Of a DNA stretch of 64,000 nucleotides, positions 34,116 to 43,800 are shown piece by piece; the stretch's first letter is position 1; the number at the start of each line of letters is the position of its first letter. A model generated the notes under the pieces. It did no database searches, had not been told where the DNA came from, and was given only the letters and a program-made list of their open reading frames with translations. Source of the DNA: Erythrobacteraceae bacterium CCH12-C2 (GTDB lineage: Bacteria; Pseudomonadota; Alphaproteobacteria; Sphingomonadales; Sphingomonadaceae); contig LSKF01000020.1 of assembly GCA_001556995.1 (NCBI GenBank), positions 39,364 through 103,363 of the forward strand, written 5' to 3'. Both the position numbers and the translations under genes were made by a program.

Positions 34116-34759
34116 TGGCTGGCGCAACGGGTCACGCCGCGTTGATGGACGAAGTCTATCGCGGACAGCGCCATATCTATGATTTCACGCGCAAATATTA
34201 CCTGTTCGGGCGCGACACCCTAATCGGAGGGCTGAATGCCAAGCCGGGGATGCGCGTGCTAGAGGTGGCCTGCGGCACCGGGCGCAACCTTGCCAAGATT
34301 GGCAAGGCGTGGCCGGGGGTGCGGCTTTACGGGCTCGATATCTCGGCCGAAATGCTCAAGAGCGCGCGCGCTGCCGTGGGCAACGAGGCGCGGCTGGGCG
34401 AAGGCGATGCCTGTTCGTTCGATCCGCAAGCGCTGCTGGGCGAGGCGGCGTTTGACCGGATCGTGCTGTCCTATTCGCTGTCGATGATCCCCGATTGGGA
34501 AGCCGCGCTCGATCACGCGGCGGGCCTGCTGGCACCCGGCGGAGAATTGCACGTGGTCGATTTCGGCGATCTCGGCGGTCTGCCCGGCCCCTTCGCCCGG
34601 ATGCTACGCGCGTGGCTCGCCAAATTCCATGTCGCGCCGCGTGCCGAGATGCCCATGGTCGCCGCCCGCATCGCCGCCGCGCATGGCCTCAGCCTCACCA
34701 GCACGCGCGGCGCGCTCGGCTATTTCCAGTGGCACGTGCTAAGAGCGCGGGACGCCTGA
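34115..34759 (+). CDS. btaB: N-methyltransferase BtaB for betaine-lipid head-group
   Basis: A 214-residue class I methyltransferase. Motif I is VLEVACGTGRNLAKI, the ribose-binding acidic residue follows in LYGLDISAEML, and later motifs are IVLSYSLSMIPDWE and LLAPGGELHVVDFGDLGG. The N-terminal MDEVYRGQRHIYDFTRKYYLFGRD is characteristic of BtaB-type enzymes, which methylate diacylglycerylhomoserine three times. The one-base stop/start overlap with btaA indicates coupled translation and strengthens the assignment. Confidence 0.88.
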   Translation: MAGATGHAALMDEVYRGQRHIYDFTRKYYLFGRDTLIGGLNAKPGMRVLEVACGTGRNLAKIGKAWPGVRLYGLDISAEMLKSARAAVGNEARLGEGDACSFDPQALLGEAAFDRIVLSYSLSMIPDWEAALDHAAGLLAPGGELHVVDFGDLGGLPGPFARMLRAWLAKFHVAPRAEMPMVAARIAAAHGLSLTSTRGALGYFQWHVLRARDA

Positions 34760-34789
34760 ACAAACCGCGGCCCGCCTGGATGGCCGCGC

Positions 34790-35179
34790 TCAGCCCAGAG
34801 CCTCGCGACACTTTAGGTCGATGACGCGCCGCTCAAGCGATGACGGGCGTCCGCCAAAGCGGCTCACCTCGCGGTCGACGCAGCGCTGCTCGGGCGTGCG
34901 CGTGTCGCGTTCGCGCGCCCGCAACTGCCTTTCAAGCTCAAGCACGTCCAAAAGCTCCGCCTGCGTTAGCGCGCCAATAGCGATGGTGCCGTTGATCACC
35001 CCCTGAAGATTACTCCGCGCCTGCGCGATCCGATCAAGCTGGGTGATGTCGATGGAAGGAGACGGGTCCGCGCCGGCCGAAGGGTCACTGCGCATGGTCG
35101 GCGCCTGTTGCTGCGCCGCGTGCAGCGGCAACGCCACGGCAGCGGCGACCAGCAGCACCAGTTTCAAGTTGCGGATCAT
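34790..35179 (-). CDS. Small periplasmic protein of unknown function
   Basis: A 129-residue protein with a signal peptide (MIRNLKLVLLVAAAVALPLHA). The mature part has a helical stretch (QLDRIAQARSNLQGVINGTIAIGALTQAELLDVLELERQLRARE) and two cysteines near the C-terminus (RCVDRE and LKCREAL) that could form a disulfide. No family recognised. It converges with btaB and diverges from the MAPEG pair. Confidence 0.6.
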   Translation of the reverse strand: MIRNLKLVLLVAAAVALPLHAAQQQAPTMRSDPSAGADPSPSIDITQLDRIAQARSNLQGVINGTIAIGALTQAELLDVLELERQLRARERDTRTPEQRCVDREVSRFGGRPSSLERRVIDLKCREALG

Positions 35180-35333
35180 GACATTACTCGTCCGGTTCGG
35201 TTGCGGTGATCAATGCCTAAGTCTGCCTGCCGACACCTTAACCTGCCGTGACGGCCCACGACAAAATCGGTTGCAATTGACAATCCTTCGCCAGTCTCGC
35301 ACCTAGGCGCAGAGGCAAACAGGGGATCAACCG

Positions 35334-35789
35334 ATGCAAGCGCAAATTCTCGCGCCCGCCGCCGTGCTGGTGGTGTGGACGCTGATCGTGTTATTGTGGA
35401 TCATTCCGTCGCGGTTTGGGGCCATCGCCAAGGTGCCGGACAAGTCGGTCTTGCCGAGGAAGCAGGGCGTGCGCGGCAATGATCTGGAGGGCGTGCTGCC
35501 CGACAAGGCCAATTGGCCCGCGCATAACCATACGCACCTGCACGAGCAGCCCACCCTGTTCTACGCAACGGTGATGATCCTTGCGCTGATGGGACCGAGC
35601 GCGCTCGATGTGACGCTGGCCTGGGCCTATGTCGCCCTCAGGATCCTGCATTCCCTGTGGCAGAACCTGATTAACAAGGTGCCGGTGCGCTTTGCGCTGT
35701 TTCTCACGAGCACCATCGTGCTGATCGTGCTCGCGATGCGCGCGATCATCGCAACCGCCTTTGCCGACCCCTCGGCGCTTCCAGCTTAA
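35334..35789 (+). CDS. MAPEG family membrane protein (copy 1)
   Basis: A 151-residue four-helix membrane protein of the MAPEG family (membrane-associated eicosanoid/glutathione metabolism). Between helices 1 and 2 lies the family loop with NHTHLHEQPTLFYATVMI, followed by the third-helix pattern AWAYVALRILHSLWQ. Bacterial members often have glutathione-dependent or unknown activity. Ten bases separate it from a second, similar gene, so the pair is an operon. AGGGGAT precedes the ATG. Confidence 0.88.
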   Translation: MQAQILAPAAVLVVWTLIVLLWIIPSRFGAIAKVPDKSVLPRKQGVRGNDLEGVLPDKANWPAHNHTHLHEQPTLFYATVMILALMGPSALDVTLAWAYVALRILHSLWQNLINKVPVRFALFLTSTIVLIVLAMRAIIATAFADPSALPA

Positions 35790-35799
35790 GGAGACCATC

Positions 35800-36246
35800 A
35801 TGATCGGCATGGATATTCTGCAACCCGTTGTCGCCCTTATGGGCTGGACGATGGTGATGTGGCTGTGGATGTATGTCACCCGCATCCCGGCGATGAACAA
35901 GGCGGGGATCGACGCCAAGAACCTCGTTGGCGGCGAAGGCTCCAGCCTGCGCGCCAAGTTGCCTGACAATGTCAGCTGGAAGGCCGACAACTACAACCAC
36001 CTGCACGAAGCCCCGACGCTGTTCTATGCGGTGGCCATTGTGTTGGCGATCATCGGTCAAGGTGACGGGTTCAACACCATTCTCGCTTGGGCCTATGTGG
36101 GCCTAAGAGTGGCGCATTCGATCGTGCAGGCGACGATCAACAGGGTGATTATCCGCTTCGGGTTGTTCGCGCTGTCGAGCCTCGTGCTGATGGCGCTGAT
36201 CCTGCACGCGGCGATCCCGGTGTTCGGTCTGCACCTGCACGGCTGA
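35800..36246 (+). CDS. MAPEG family membrane protein (copy 2)
   Basis: A 148-residue paralogue of the preceding gene. The same positions read NYNHLHEAPTLFYAVAIVL and AWAYVGLRVAHSIVQ, with matching helix placement. The ATG at 35800 has AAGGAG seven bases upstream and gives the first hydrophobic segment directly; an in-frame ATG 13 codons earlier lies inside copy 1. MAPEG proteins work as trimers, so a mixed complex is possible. Confidence 0.88.
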   Translation: MIGMDILQPVVALMGWTMVMWLWMYVTRIPAMNKAGIDAKNLVGGEGSSLRAKLPDNVSWKADNYNHLHEAPTLFYAVAIVLAIIGQGDGFNTILAWAYVGLRVAHSIVQATINRVIIRFGLFALSSLVLMALILHAAIPVFGLHLHG

Positions 36247-36315
36247 GCTTGTTTGCAATCGCGCTGCGGCGCCATGCAGACCTCCCACCGAAGGTGGCCG
36301 ACAAACGGGAAACCG

Positions 36316-37287
36316 TCACTCCGCCGCCTCGACCTCCTTCGCCGCATGCTGGCGCGCGGCAAGGTAACGCTCGCCGTCGAGCGCAGCCATGCAGCCCATG
36401 CCTGCCGCCGTCACCGCCTGACGATAGACGTGATCGGTGACATCGCCCGCCGCGAACACGCCGGGGATCACGGTCTTGGGCGTGCCCGGCTCAGTCAGCA
36501 GATAACCGCTTTCGTCCATCGGCAGCTTGCCCTTGAACAGTGCGGTAGCCGGCGCGTGGCCGATAGCGACGAAGGCCCCGTCGACTTCGAGGGTCGAAGC
36601 GGCGCCCGTCACCGTGTCGGTCAGCGCCAGGTGGTGAAGCATGCCCGTGGGCCCGGCTTCAAAGCTGTCCACCGCCTTGTTCCACAGCACGGTGATCTTG
36701 GGATGGGCGAAGAGCCGCTCCTGCAGGATCTTCTCGGCGCGCAGGCTGTCACGGCGATGGATCAGGGTGACGTTGTCGGAATGGTTGGTGAGGTAGAGCG
36801 CCTCTTCCACCGCAGTATTCCCGCCGCCGATCACGGCCACTTTCTTGCCGCGGTAGAAGAACCCATCGCAGGTCGCGCAGGCCGACACACCCTTGCCGCC
36901 AAGCTCCTGCTCGCCCGGAACGCCAAGCCACTTGGCCTGCGCCCCGGTGCAGATCACGAGGCTTTCACCGATATAAACGTCTCCGCTGTCACCAATCGCG
37001 CGGAAGGGGGGGCCGTTTTCGAGATCGACCGACACAATCGTGTCCCACATCATGCGCGTGCCGACATGTTCGGCCTGCGCCTTCATCTCCTCCATCAGCC
37101 ACGGGCCCTGCACCACGTCGCGAAAGCCGGGGTAGTTCTCAACGTCGGTGGTGATGGTGAGCTGGCCGCCGGGCTGAAGGCCCTGCACCACGATCGGTTC
37201 GAGCATCGCCCGCGCGGCGTAGATCGCCGCCGAATAGCCGGCCGGGCCGGAGCCGATGATCAGCATCTTGGTGTGATGGGTGGCCAT
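36316..37287 (-). CDS. trxB: Thioredoxin-disulfide reductase
   Basis: A 323-residue low-molecular-weight thioredoxin reductase. The FAD motif LIIGSGPAGYSAAIYAAR starts at residue 9, the redox centre is GVSACATCDGFFYRGK, and the NADPH motif is VAVIGGGNTAVEEALYL. The C-terminal FAD segment PGVFAAGDVTDHVYRQAVTAAGMGCMAA is intact. It keeps cytosolic thioredoxin reduced and complements the glutathione reductase at 6020-7372. Confidence 0.96.
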   Translation of the reverse strand: MATHHTKMLIIGSGPAGYSAAIYAARAMLEPIVVQGLQPGGQLTITTDVENYPGFRDVVQGPWLMEEMKAQAEHVGTRMMWDTIVSVDLENGPPFRAIGDSGDVYIGESLVICTGAQAKWLGVPGEQELGGKGVSACATCDGFFYRGKKVAVIGGGNTAVEEALYLTNHSDNVTLIHRRDSLRAEKILQERLFAHPKITVLWNKAVDSFEAGPTGMLHHLALTDTVTGAASTLEVDGAFVAIGHAPATALFKGKLPMDESGYLLTEPGTPKTVIPGVFAAGDVTDHVYRQAVTAAGMGCMAALDGERYLAARQHAAKEVEAAE

Positions 37288-37344
37288 AGTGATTGCCTCT
37301 AAGAGAATGTCAGACCCGCGATATGGGAGCGCGGGGGGCCTTTG

Positions 37345-38160
37345 TCACGCCACCAGGCGTGCCCGCAGGCGTGCTTTTCTTGCCTCGTCCACACCTAATC
37401 TTTGCTCAAGATAGGCGTCTATCGAACCATGGTCGCGGGTGACCTCGGCGAAGGTGGTTTCGATGTATTCGGGCAGAACCCCCATCAGGTTGTGCAGCGC
37501 CTCAGGCTCGATCGCGCCATAATGCGCCGCCATCCGGGGGAGCGACTGGCGTTCGAGCACGTGTCGGGTGGGGGCATCATTGGTGCGCAGGAATTCAGCG
37601 ACCACGTCATCGCGGTGAACGCCCAGCACGTGGAGCAGCAGACTGGCGGCGATCCCGGTGCGGTCCTTACCGGCAAAGCAATGCACCAGAGAACCGCCGT
37701 CATTCTCGTCCAGTGCCTTGAAATAGCGGGTGAACATCGTGACCATCGCAGGGTTCACCGGCATCCGCGTATAGACCGCCAGCATCCGCTCGCGCGCCTT
37801 CTCAGGGGTCATGACCACCTTCCCGCCGCCGCCTTCATGGGGCGGAGAATTGCTGGTTTCGCCATCGTGGGCGATCACTTCGGCTGCGAATTCGGGGTGG
37901 CGTCGGCAGGGGAATCCCTCGCGCTCGCTCACCCCGCGCAGGTCGATGACGGTGCGGATATCGAGGCTTTGGAGCAGCGCCAGATCGGCGTCCGAAGCCT
38001 CCATATGCTGGCCCGAGCGAAACAGCACCCCGCTCACGACCCGTCCCCCGCCTTGCACCGCATAGCCGCCATAATCGCGAAGATTATGAATGCCTTGCGT
38101 TACATAGAACGGGCCGACGCGGGGGATGGTGGAGCCTTGCTCGAGTGGTTCACGAATCAT
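37345..38160 (-). CDS. Tyrosine-protein phosphatase, Tyr_phosphatase3-like
   Basis: A 271-residue cysteine-dependent phosphatase. The P-loop is HCFAGKDRTG (Cys161, Arg167), and the N-terminal NLRDYGGY plus FRSGQHMEASDADL and VIDLRGVSERE match the Tyr_phosphatase3/MptpB-like family. A short Gly/Pro stretch at residues 103-114 (SNSPPHEGGGGK) is unusual. The ATG at 38160 is chosen because the upstream in-frame codons are Pro/Arg-rich. Such enzymes dephosphorylate proteins or phosphoinositides; the target is unknown. Confidence 0.85.
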   Translation of the reverse strand: MIREPLEQGSTIPRVGPFYVTQGIHNLRDYGGYAVQGGGRVVSGVLFRSGQHMEASDADLALLQSLDIRTVIDLRGVSEREGFPCRRHPEFAAEVIAHDGETSNSPPHEGGGGKVVMTPEKARERMLAVYTRMPVNPAMVTMFTRYFKALDENDGGSLVHCFAGKDRTGIAASLLLHVLGVHRDDVVAEFLRTNDAPTRHVLERQSLPRMAAHYGAIEPEALHNLMGVLPEYIETTFAEVTRDHGSIDAYLEQRLGVDEARKARLRARLVA

Positions 38161-38326
38161 GTGCGGGTCATTGGCAGGGGTGCATGACAGGGGCAAGGCT
38201 GGCTCTGGGCGGGGCCTAGGCCGGGGCGAGAGCGGGTCTAGGGGCATCTACGAGGGGTCAGGCCAAGCGGGCCGGAACGCCTTATGGTTAAACCCGCAGT
38301 ATCCAACATCTCTCCAAACGAGGCGC

Positions 38327-38794
38327 ATGGCCATGGCCCGGATCCTGATCGCCGATGATGATGAACTGATTGCCGAACTCGCCAGCGAGGTGCTGATCAA
38401 TGCCGGGCACGCTTGTGGCTGGGTGACCAGCGCCGATGCCGCCTGGCTTTGCGTTCAGCGCAAGCGGCCCGATATCCTGCTGCTCGATCACGCCATGCCG
38501 GGCGAGACCGGGATGACATTGCTGCGCCGCCTACGCCGTTCGCCCGGGCTCTATGATCTCCCGGTGATCATGTTCACCGCGATGAACGGCAACGAGGACG
38601 AGGCGCAGGCGATCTTTGCAGGGGCGCAGGATTTCATCCGCAAGCCATTTGACCCGGTCGACCTCGCGCGCCGCGTCAATCGCATGCTCAGCTTGCGCGC
38701 AGGCCGGCCGCGCCATGTCGATCTCAGGAGCGCGCTGGCGGTGGATGGCGCGCGCTCTTCGGCCTATGCTGCGGGCGTTCGTCGGGTGATGTGA
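38327..38794 (+). CDS. Single-domain response regulator
   Basis: A 155-residue receiver domain: ARILIADDDELIAEL with the acidic cluster, the phosphoacceptor aspartate in ILLLDHAMPGETG, the conserved Thr in VIMFTAMNG, and the lysine in DFIRKPFDP. There is no output domain; the last 30 residues are basic. No histidine kinase is adjacent. ATG codons at 38327 and 38333 are both possible, with GAGG just upstream. Confidence 0.85.
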   Translation: MAMARILIADDDELIAELASEVLINAGHACGWVTSADAAWLCVQRKRPDILLLDHAMPGETGMTLLRRLRRSPGLYDLPVIMFTAMNGNEDEAQAIFAGAQDFIRKPFDPVDLARRVNRMLSLRAGRPRHVDLRSALAVDGARSSAYAAGVRRVM

Positions 38795-38803
38795 CCCGCG
38801 CGT

Positions 38804-40465
38804 TCAGGCAACCCGTGCCTGCCCCTGCCCACTCAGCAGCCCTCGCCCGATCACCTGCGCCTGAATTTCAGCCGCGCCTTCGAAGATGTTGAGGATGCGC
38901 GCATCGCACAGCACCCGGCTGATGGGATATTCGAGCGCATAGCCATTGCCGCCGTGGATCTGCACCGCATTATCCGCCGCGCTCCACGCCGTGCGCGCGG
39001 CGAGCAGCTTGGCCATCCCCGCCTCGATATCGCAGCGCGTGCCCCGGTCCTTGGCGCGCGCGGCATAATAGGTCAGCTCGCGCGCCATGACGGTTTCCAC
39101 CGCCATCAGCGCCAGTTTGTCAGCCACGCGCGGGAAGTGGATTAACGACTTGCCGAACTGCCGCCGTCCCAACGCATAATCCAGCGCCAAATCGAACGCG
39201 TTCCACGCCACCCCCACCGCGCGCGCGGCGGTCTGAATACGGGCGCCTTCGAAGGTGCGCATCAGCTGTTTGAAGCCCTGCCCCTCCTCGCCGCCAAGCA
39301 GGCCGTCCGCAGCGACCGTGAAGCCATCAAGCCCCAGGGCATATTCCTTCATGCCGCGATAGCCGAGCACTTCGATCTCGCTTCCGTCGATCCCGGCATC
39401 GGGGAACGGCGCGTCGCAGGTTCCGCGGGTCTTGGCGGCAAGCAGCATCGAAAGGCCCGCATAGCCGGGACGCGCCTGGTCGGTGCGCACCAGCATCGTC
39501 ATCAGATCAGCGCGCGCCGCATGGGTGATCCAGGTCTTGGCCCCAGTCACCCGCCACGATCCATCCGGCTGGCGCTCAGCCCGGGTGCGCACCGCCGCGA
39601 GATCGGAGCCGGTATCGGGCTCAGTGAACACGGCGGTGGGCAGGCAGGTGCCATCGGCGATGCGTGGGAGCCAGTAGGCCTGTTGCTCGGGCGTGCCGCC
39701 GCCAGTGATCAGCTCGCCCGCAATCTCTGACCGGGTGCCGAGTGATCCTGCACAAATCCACCCGCGCGACAGCTCTTCCGAAACCACCGCCATCGCCAGC
39801 TTGCCAAGGCCCAGCCCACCATATTCGGGTGGGATGCAAATCCCGAACACTCCCATTTCGGCCATCTCGGCCATTACGCTGTCAGGGATCAGCGCATCGG
39901 CAAGATGCCACTGGTGCGAATGGGGCGTGATCCGGTCGGCGGTAAAGGCTCGGAACTGCGCGCGGATCAGATCGAGCGTCTCATCGCCCAAGCCTTCTGC
40001 GGGACGCACCCCTTGCGCCAGCAACGCCGAGAGCGCGGCGCGCGTTTCGGGCGTGCTGCCCTCGGCAAGCAATTGCGACACCGCCGGATGGGCGACCAGG
40101 CTGCCCGCTTCGGCCTCGGCGGCGAAGGCGGAGGGACGCACCACCTCGCTCGCGCTCATCGGCAGACCATAGGCGATCTGCGCCAGATATTCGCCAAAAC
40201 CGATCCGCAAGGTCAGGCTCTCGGCCTCCCCCCACGCGCCCGCTGCCTCAGCCCGCACCGCCCAATCGAGCGTCGCCTCCAACGCGGCGAGCGTGGCGGC
40301 GATCCATGCGAGCCCATGGACCTGATGCTGCGCCCTTTCCAGCCGCGCCGAATCCGCCTCCCCGTTGGGAGCAACCTTACCGCGCACCCGCTCGCGTACA
40401 GTTTCGGCATAATCGCGCGCTGATCCAAGGCTCGCGCGCGCCAGATTGATCCAAGGGTCCATCAT
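38804..40465 (-). CDS. mcd: Methylsuccinyl-CoA dehydrogenase candidate (acyl-CoA dehydrogenase with N-terminal extension)
   Basis: A 553-residue acyl-CoA dehydrogenase. The first 170 or so residues form an extra domain with [19 protein letters not shown] and [20 protein letters not shown], the pattern I know from (2S)-methylsuccinyl-CoA dehydrogenase of the ethylmalonyl-CoA pathway. The flavoprotein core follows: [63 protein letters not shown], and the C-terminal [16 protein letters not shown] with the catalytic glutamate. The product would be mesaconyl-CoA. Other enzymes of that pathway (crotonyl-CoA carboxylase/reductase, ethylmalonyl-CoA mutase) are not in the window. Confidence 0.75.
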   Translation of the reverse strand: MMDPWINLARASLGSARDYAETVRERVRGKVAPNGEADSARLERAQHQVHGLAWIAATLAALEATLDWAVRAEAAGAWGEAESLTLRIGFGEYLAQIAYGLPMSASEVVRPSAFAAEAEAGSLVAHPAVSQLLAEGSTPETRAALSALLAQGVRPAEGLGDETLDLIRAQFRAFTADRITPHSHQWHLADALIPDSVMAEMAEMGVFGICIPPEYGGLGLGKLAMAVVSEELSRGWICAGSLGTRSEIAGELITGGGTPEQQAYWLPRIADGTCLPTAVFTEPDTGSDLAAVRTRAERQPDGSWRVTGAKTWITHAARADLMTMLVRTDQARPGYAGLSMLLAAKTRGTCDAPFPDAGIDGSEIEVLGYRGMKEYALGLDGFTVAADGLLGGEEGQGFKQLMRTFEGARIQTAARAVGVAWNAFDLALDYALGRRQFGKSLIHFPRVADKLALMAVETVMARELTYYAARAKDRGTRCDIEAGMAKLLAARTAWSAADNAVQIHGGNGYALEYPISRVLCDARILNIFEGAAEIQAQVIGRGLLSGQGQARVA

Positions 40466-40882
40466 CCGACGCTAGCAGACCCATCAGCAGCGTGCGAACC
40501 CGGAAACGTGCAGGCCATGGAGCGAGGGAGAATGCGCCCATGCAAATTTAATGATTGTTGCGGCAAGGTGACACTGCGCGATCAAAACGGTCTGTTTTGA
40601 CCCACTTGGCGCACCGAGGGTTGTGAAGACTCAGCGAGCCCGCGTAGTTTTGTTGCGCAAATTGTCGCTCGGAGTCGTATCCGACGATCACAGGAAAAGG
40701 GATGCCGGCCACTTGCTAAGACAAGGCCGGAGGTCCTGAGCAGGGAGAACAGGGGAACCCGAATGCCAACACCCGAGCTATGCACTCAGGCGGGGCCGGG
40801 CTCTCATTGAACATCGCCGGGTTTTTGTGGTCGTGTGACCACGTCCGGCGCAATCAGTTAAATTGCCACCTAAGGAAAATTT
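40466..40882. other. Divergent intergenic region between mcd and the TonB-dependent receptor
   Basis: 417 bases with no convincing gene. A perfect inverted repeat TCAAAAC-N5-GTTTTGA lies at 40582-40600. AT-rich patches near 40540 and 40655 could hold promoters for either side. The 80 or so bases before the receptor start form a leader with an unexceptional TAAGGAA ribosome-binding sequence. Confidence 0.6.
40582..40600. promoter_or_regulatory. Perfect palindrome TCAAAAC-N5-GTTTTGA, operator candidate
   Basis: A 7-bp inverted repeat with a five-base spacer, about 280 bases before the receptor gene and 117 bases before mcd. It stands out from the GC-rich surroundings and has the size of a dimeric repressor site. 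The regulator is unknown. Confidence 0.4.
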
Positions 40883-43800
40883 ATGCGCCTTACGATCAGC
40901 TCTCTTCATTCCGCATCGCTGCCCGCCTTGGCGGCAGCCCTGTTCGTCGCCACGACTGCGCAAGCGCAGGATTCGGTGCAAGACAATGCCGAGGCTGAGA
41001 CCGAAAACGAGGCTCGGATCGTCGTGACCGGTTCGCGCCTCCAGCGCGATCCTAACGCCACCGCGCCGCTGCCGATCAGCACGCTCGATACAGAAGACTT
41101 CCGCAATTTCGGCGGCACCGACGTCACCGCCGCGCTGCGTCAGATCCCGGCGCTGATTTCGTCCGGCACCATCGCCGACTCGATCGAGCGTGGCGGCGGC
41201 GGGGTCGGTCAGGCGACGCTCAACCTGCGTCAGCTCGGTTCGAACCGCACGCTCGTGGTGATCGATGGCTGGCGCCACGTTTCCGGCGTGGCCGGATCGC
41301 AGACGGTTGACGTTGCGACCATCCCCAATGCGCTGATCGAGCGGGTCGAAGTGCTGACCGGCGGGGCCTCGGCCATTTATGGTGCTGACGCTGTGACCGG
41401 TGTGGTCAACTACGTGCTCAAGCGCGATTTTGAAGGCATCAGCCTCAATGGTCAGTTTGGCATTTCGTCCAAGGGCGATGGCGAGAGCTGGCGCCTCGAA
41501 GGCGTTGCCGGTCAGAATTTTGCGGATGGCCGCGGCAACGTGACGATCGCGCTGGGTTACACCGATGACGCTGAGATCTTGTTCGGTGACCGCGAATTCA
41601 CCCGCGACAATGGCCGCGGCAACAACTCGACCACCTATGCCAACCCGCTGCGCCGCTTGCAGCGCGGTGACCTGAACCCGGCGACCACGCCTAACTTCTC
41701 CAACCGTTTCCGGCTTGGTGGCCCCGGGCCGGGTTCAACCCGTTTCCCCTTCGGCCCGCTGATCCCCACCCCGGCGCAGGTCGCGACCTTGTTCCCCGGC
41801 GGCATCACCGCGGCCGAACAGGCGCTGGTTGACCGGGCGGTCAATTCGCCCGCTTTCGTGATCGGCGCAGACCCGCGCTTTGCGATTTCATCAAACCGCG
41901 GCCTCATTTTCCGCAATGACTTCAATTTCTTCCAGGCCGACACCAACGGCAACGGCGTGCCTGATTGTAACGAGAGCTTTATCGGACGCACCGGCTTTGG
42001 CGGCGGCGGATGTTTTGTATCGAATGATGATGGCACCGTGCGTCCGTTTGTGGACGGCGTGATTGCTACTGGCGCGAACCAGTTCGGCGGCGATGGCGCG
42101 GTGGAACGCACTAACGAATCCTCGCTGATCCCCGGTTCCGAGCGATTCTACGCCAATTTGCGGACCAGCTTCGAGTTCTCGCCCGCTGCGCGCGCATGGT
42201 TTGATGCGAAATTTGTCCGCAACGTGACCACCAGCCGCAGCAACTACAACACCTTCTACGACAGCCTGTTCATCGCGCCTGACAACCCTTTCATCCCGCA
42301 GGCCCTGCGGGCCGATTCTAATGCTGCGGGCGGTTTGCGGGTCAGCCGCGACTTCCTTGATCTCGGGCCGGGCATTTCGACCGCCGAGCGCGAGACCTTC
42401 CGCATCGTCGGCGGGGTCGACGGGGAAATTACCCCGCATCTGCAGTATGAACTCGTCGGCAACTATGGCCGTACCAATAATACCAACACTTTCAGCAACT
42501 CGGTACGGTATGACCGCCTGTTTGCTGCGATCGACGTGGTGACCAACCCGGCGACAGGCCAACCGATCTGCCGTTCGACGCTCAATCCCAATGCGCCTCC
42601 GCACCCGGGTTCGGAGTTCTTCCCGGTAATCGCCCCCGGCTTCTTCACCTTCACCCCGGGCGCCAACAGCGGCTGTGTGCCTGCCAACCTGTTCCGCGGG
42701 GTCAACTCGGTGAGCGCCGCAGCGACGGACTGGATCACCACGCCAACGACCAACCGTTTCCGTCTCGAGCAGACCGTAGTGACCGGATTGCTTAACGGCG
42801 ATACTGGCGGTTTCTTCAACCTGCCGGGCGGTGCCATCCAGTTCTCGCTTGGTGCGGAATACCGCAAGGAGGAATCGCGTTCGCGCTTCAATGATCTGCT
42901 GCTTGGCCTGCTGCCGGAAGGATCGCCGGCCGGTCCGGCGGGCACCTTCATCGGTGACATTTCGGACAACCAGTCGCTGCTGTTCGATGCGGCCTCGCGC
43001 CAGTTCAACGCAGGCGGTCAGTTCGACGTTGTCGAAGTCTTCGGCGAAGTGCTGCTCCCGGTTCTGTCCGAAAAGCCGTTCTTCCACGACCTCAGCTTCG
43101 GCGCAGCCGGCCGCTATGCTGATTACTCGACCGTCGGCGGTGCCTTCACCTGGAACGTCAACGGCGTGTGGGCCCCGGTGCGTGATTTGCGCTTCCGCGG
43201 TACCTATGCCCAGGCAATCCGTGCACCCAACATCGCCGAATTGTTCGATCCGCAGCAGGGTGCGACCTTCCGGCCGAACGATCCGTGCAGCCAGTCAAAC
43301 ATTGATCGCCTGATCGCCGCTAACGATCCGAATGCCCAGAACCGCCTGAACAATTGCCGGGCGGATGGCATTCCGGCGGGGTATGAAGATCCGCTCACCG
43401 CGCGTTTCTCGGGCACATCGGGCGGTAACCCCAATCTGCAAGAGGAAACCGCGACCACCTGGACTGCGGGCGGGGTGATCCAGCCGCGCTGGGTGCAGGG
43501 GCTGACGCTGTCGGCGGATTACTACTCGATCGAGATCGAGGATGCGATCCAGGCCGTGACCTCGCAGGATATTGTCGACACCTGCTACGATCTGTCGACC
43601 TTCCCCAACGACTTCTGCGGACTGTTCACCCGCAACCGGACGCCCGGTTCGCCGACGTTCCTCGGGCTGAACTTCCTGCAGCAGACCCAGATCAACTTCG
43701 CGCGGCTGGAAACCAGCGGGGTCGATTTCCAGGTCAATTACAACTTCAGCCTGGGTAAGAATAATTTCGGCCTGCAGGTGGGCGGCAACTGGACCGAGAA

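Noticed and set aside
41891..43087. 398-codon open frame antisense to the TonB-dependent receptor
   Set aside because: Follows third-position GC bias of the receptor gene; no recognisable motif or ribosome-binding site.
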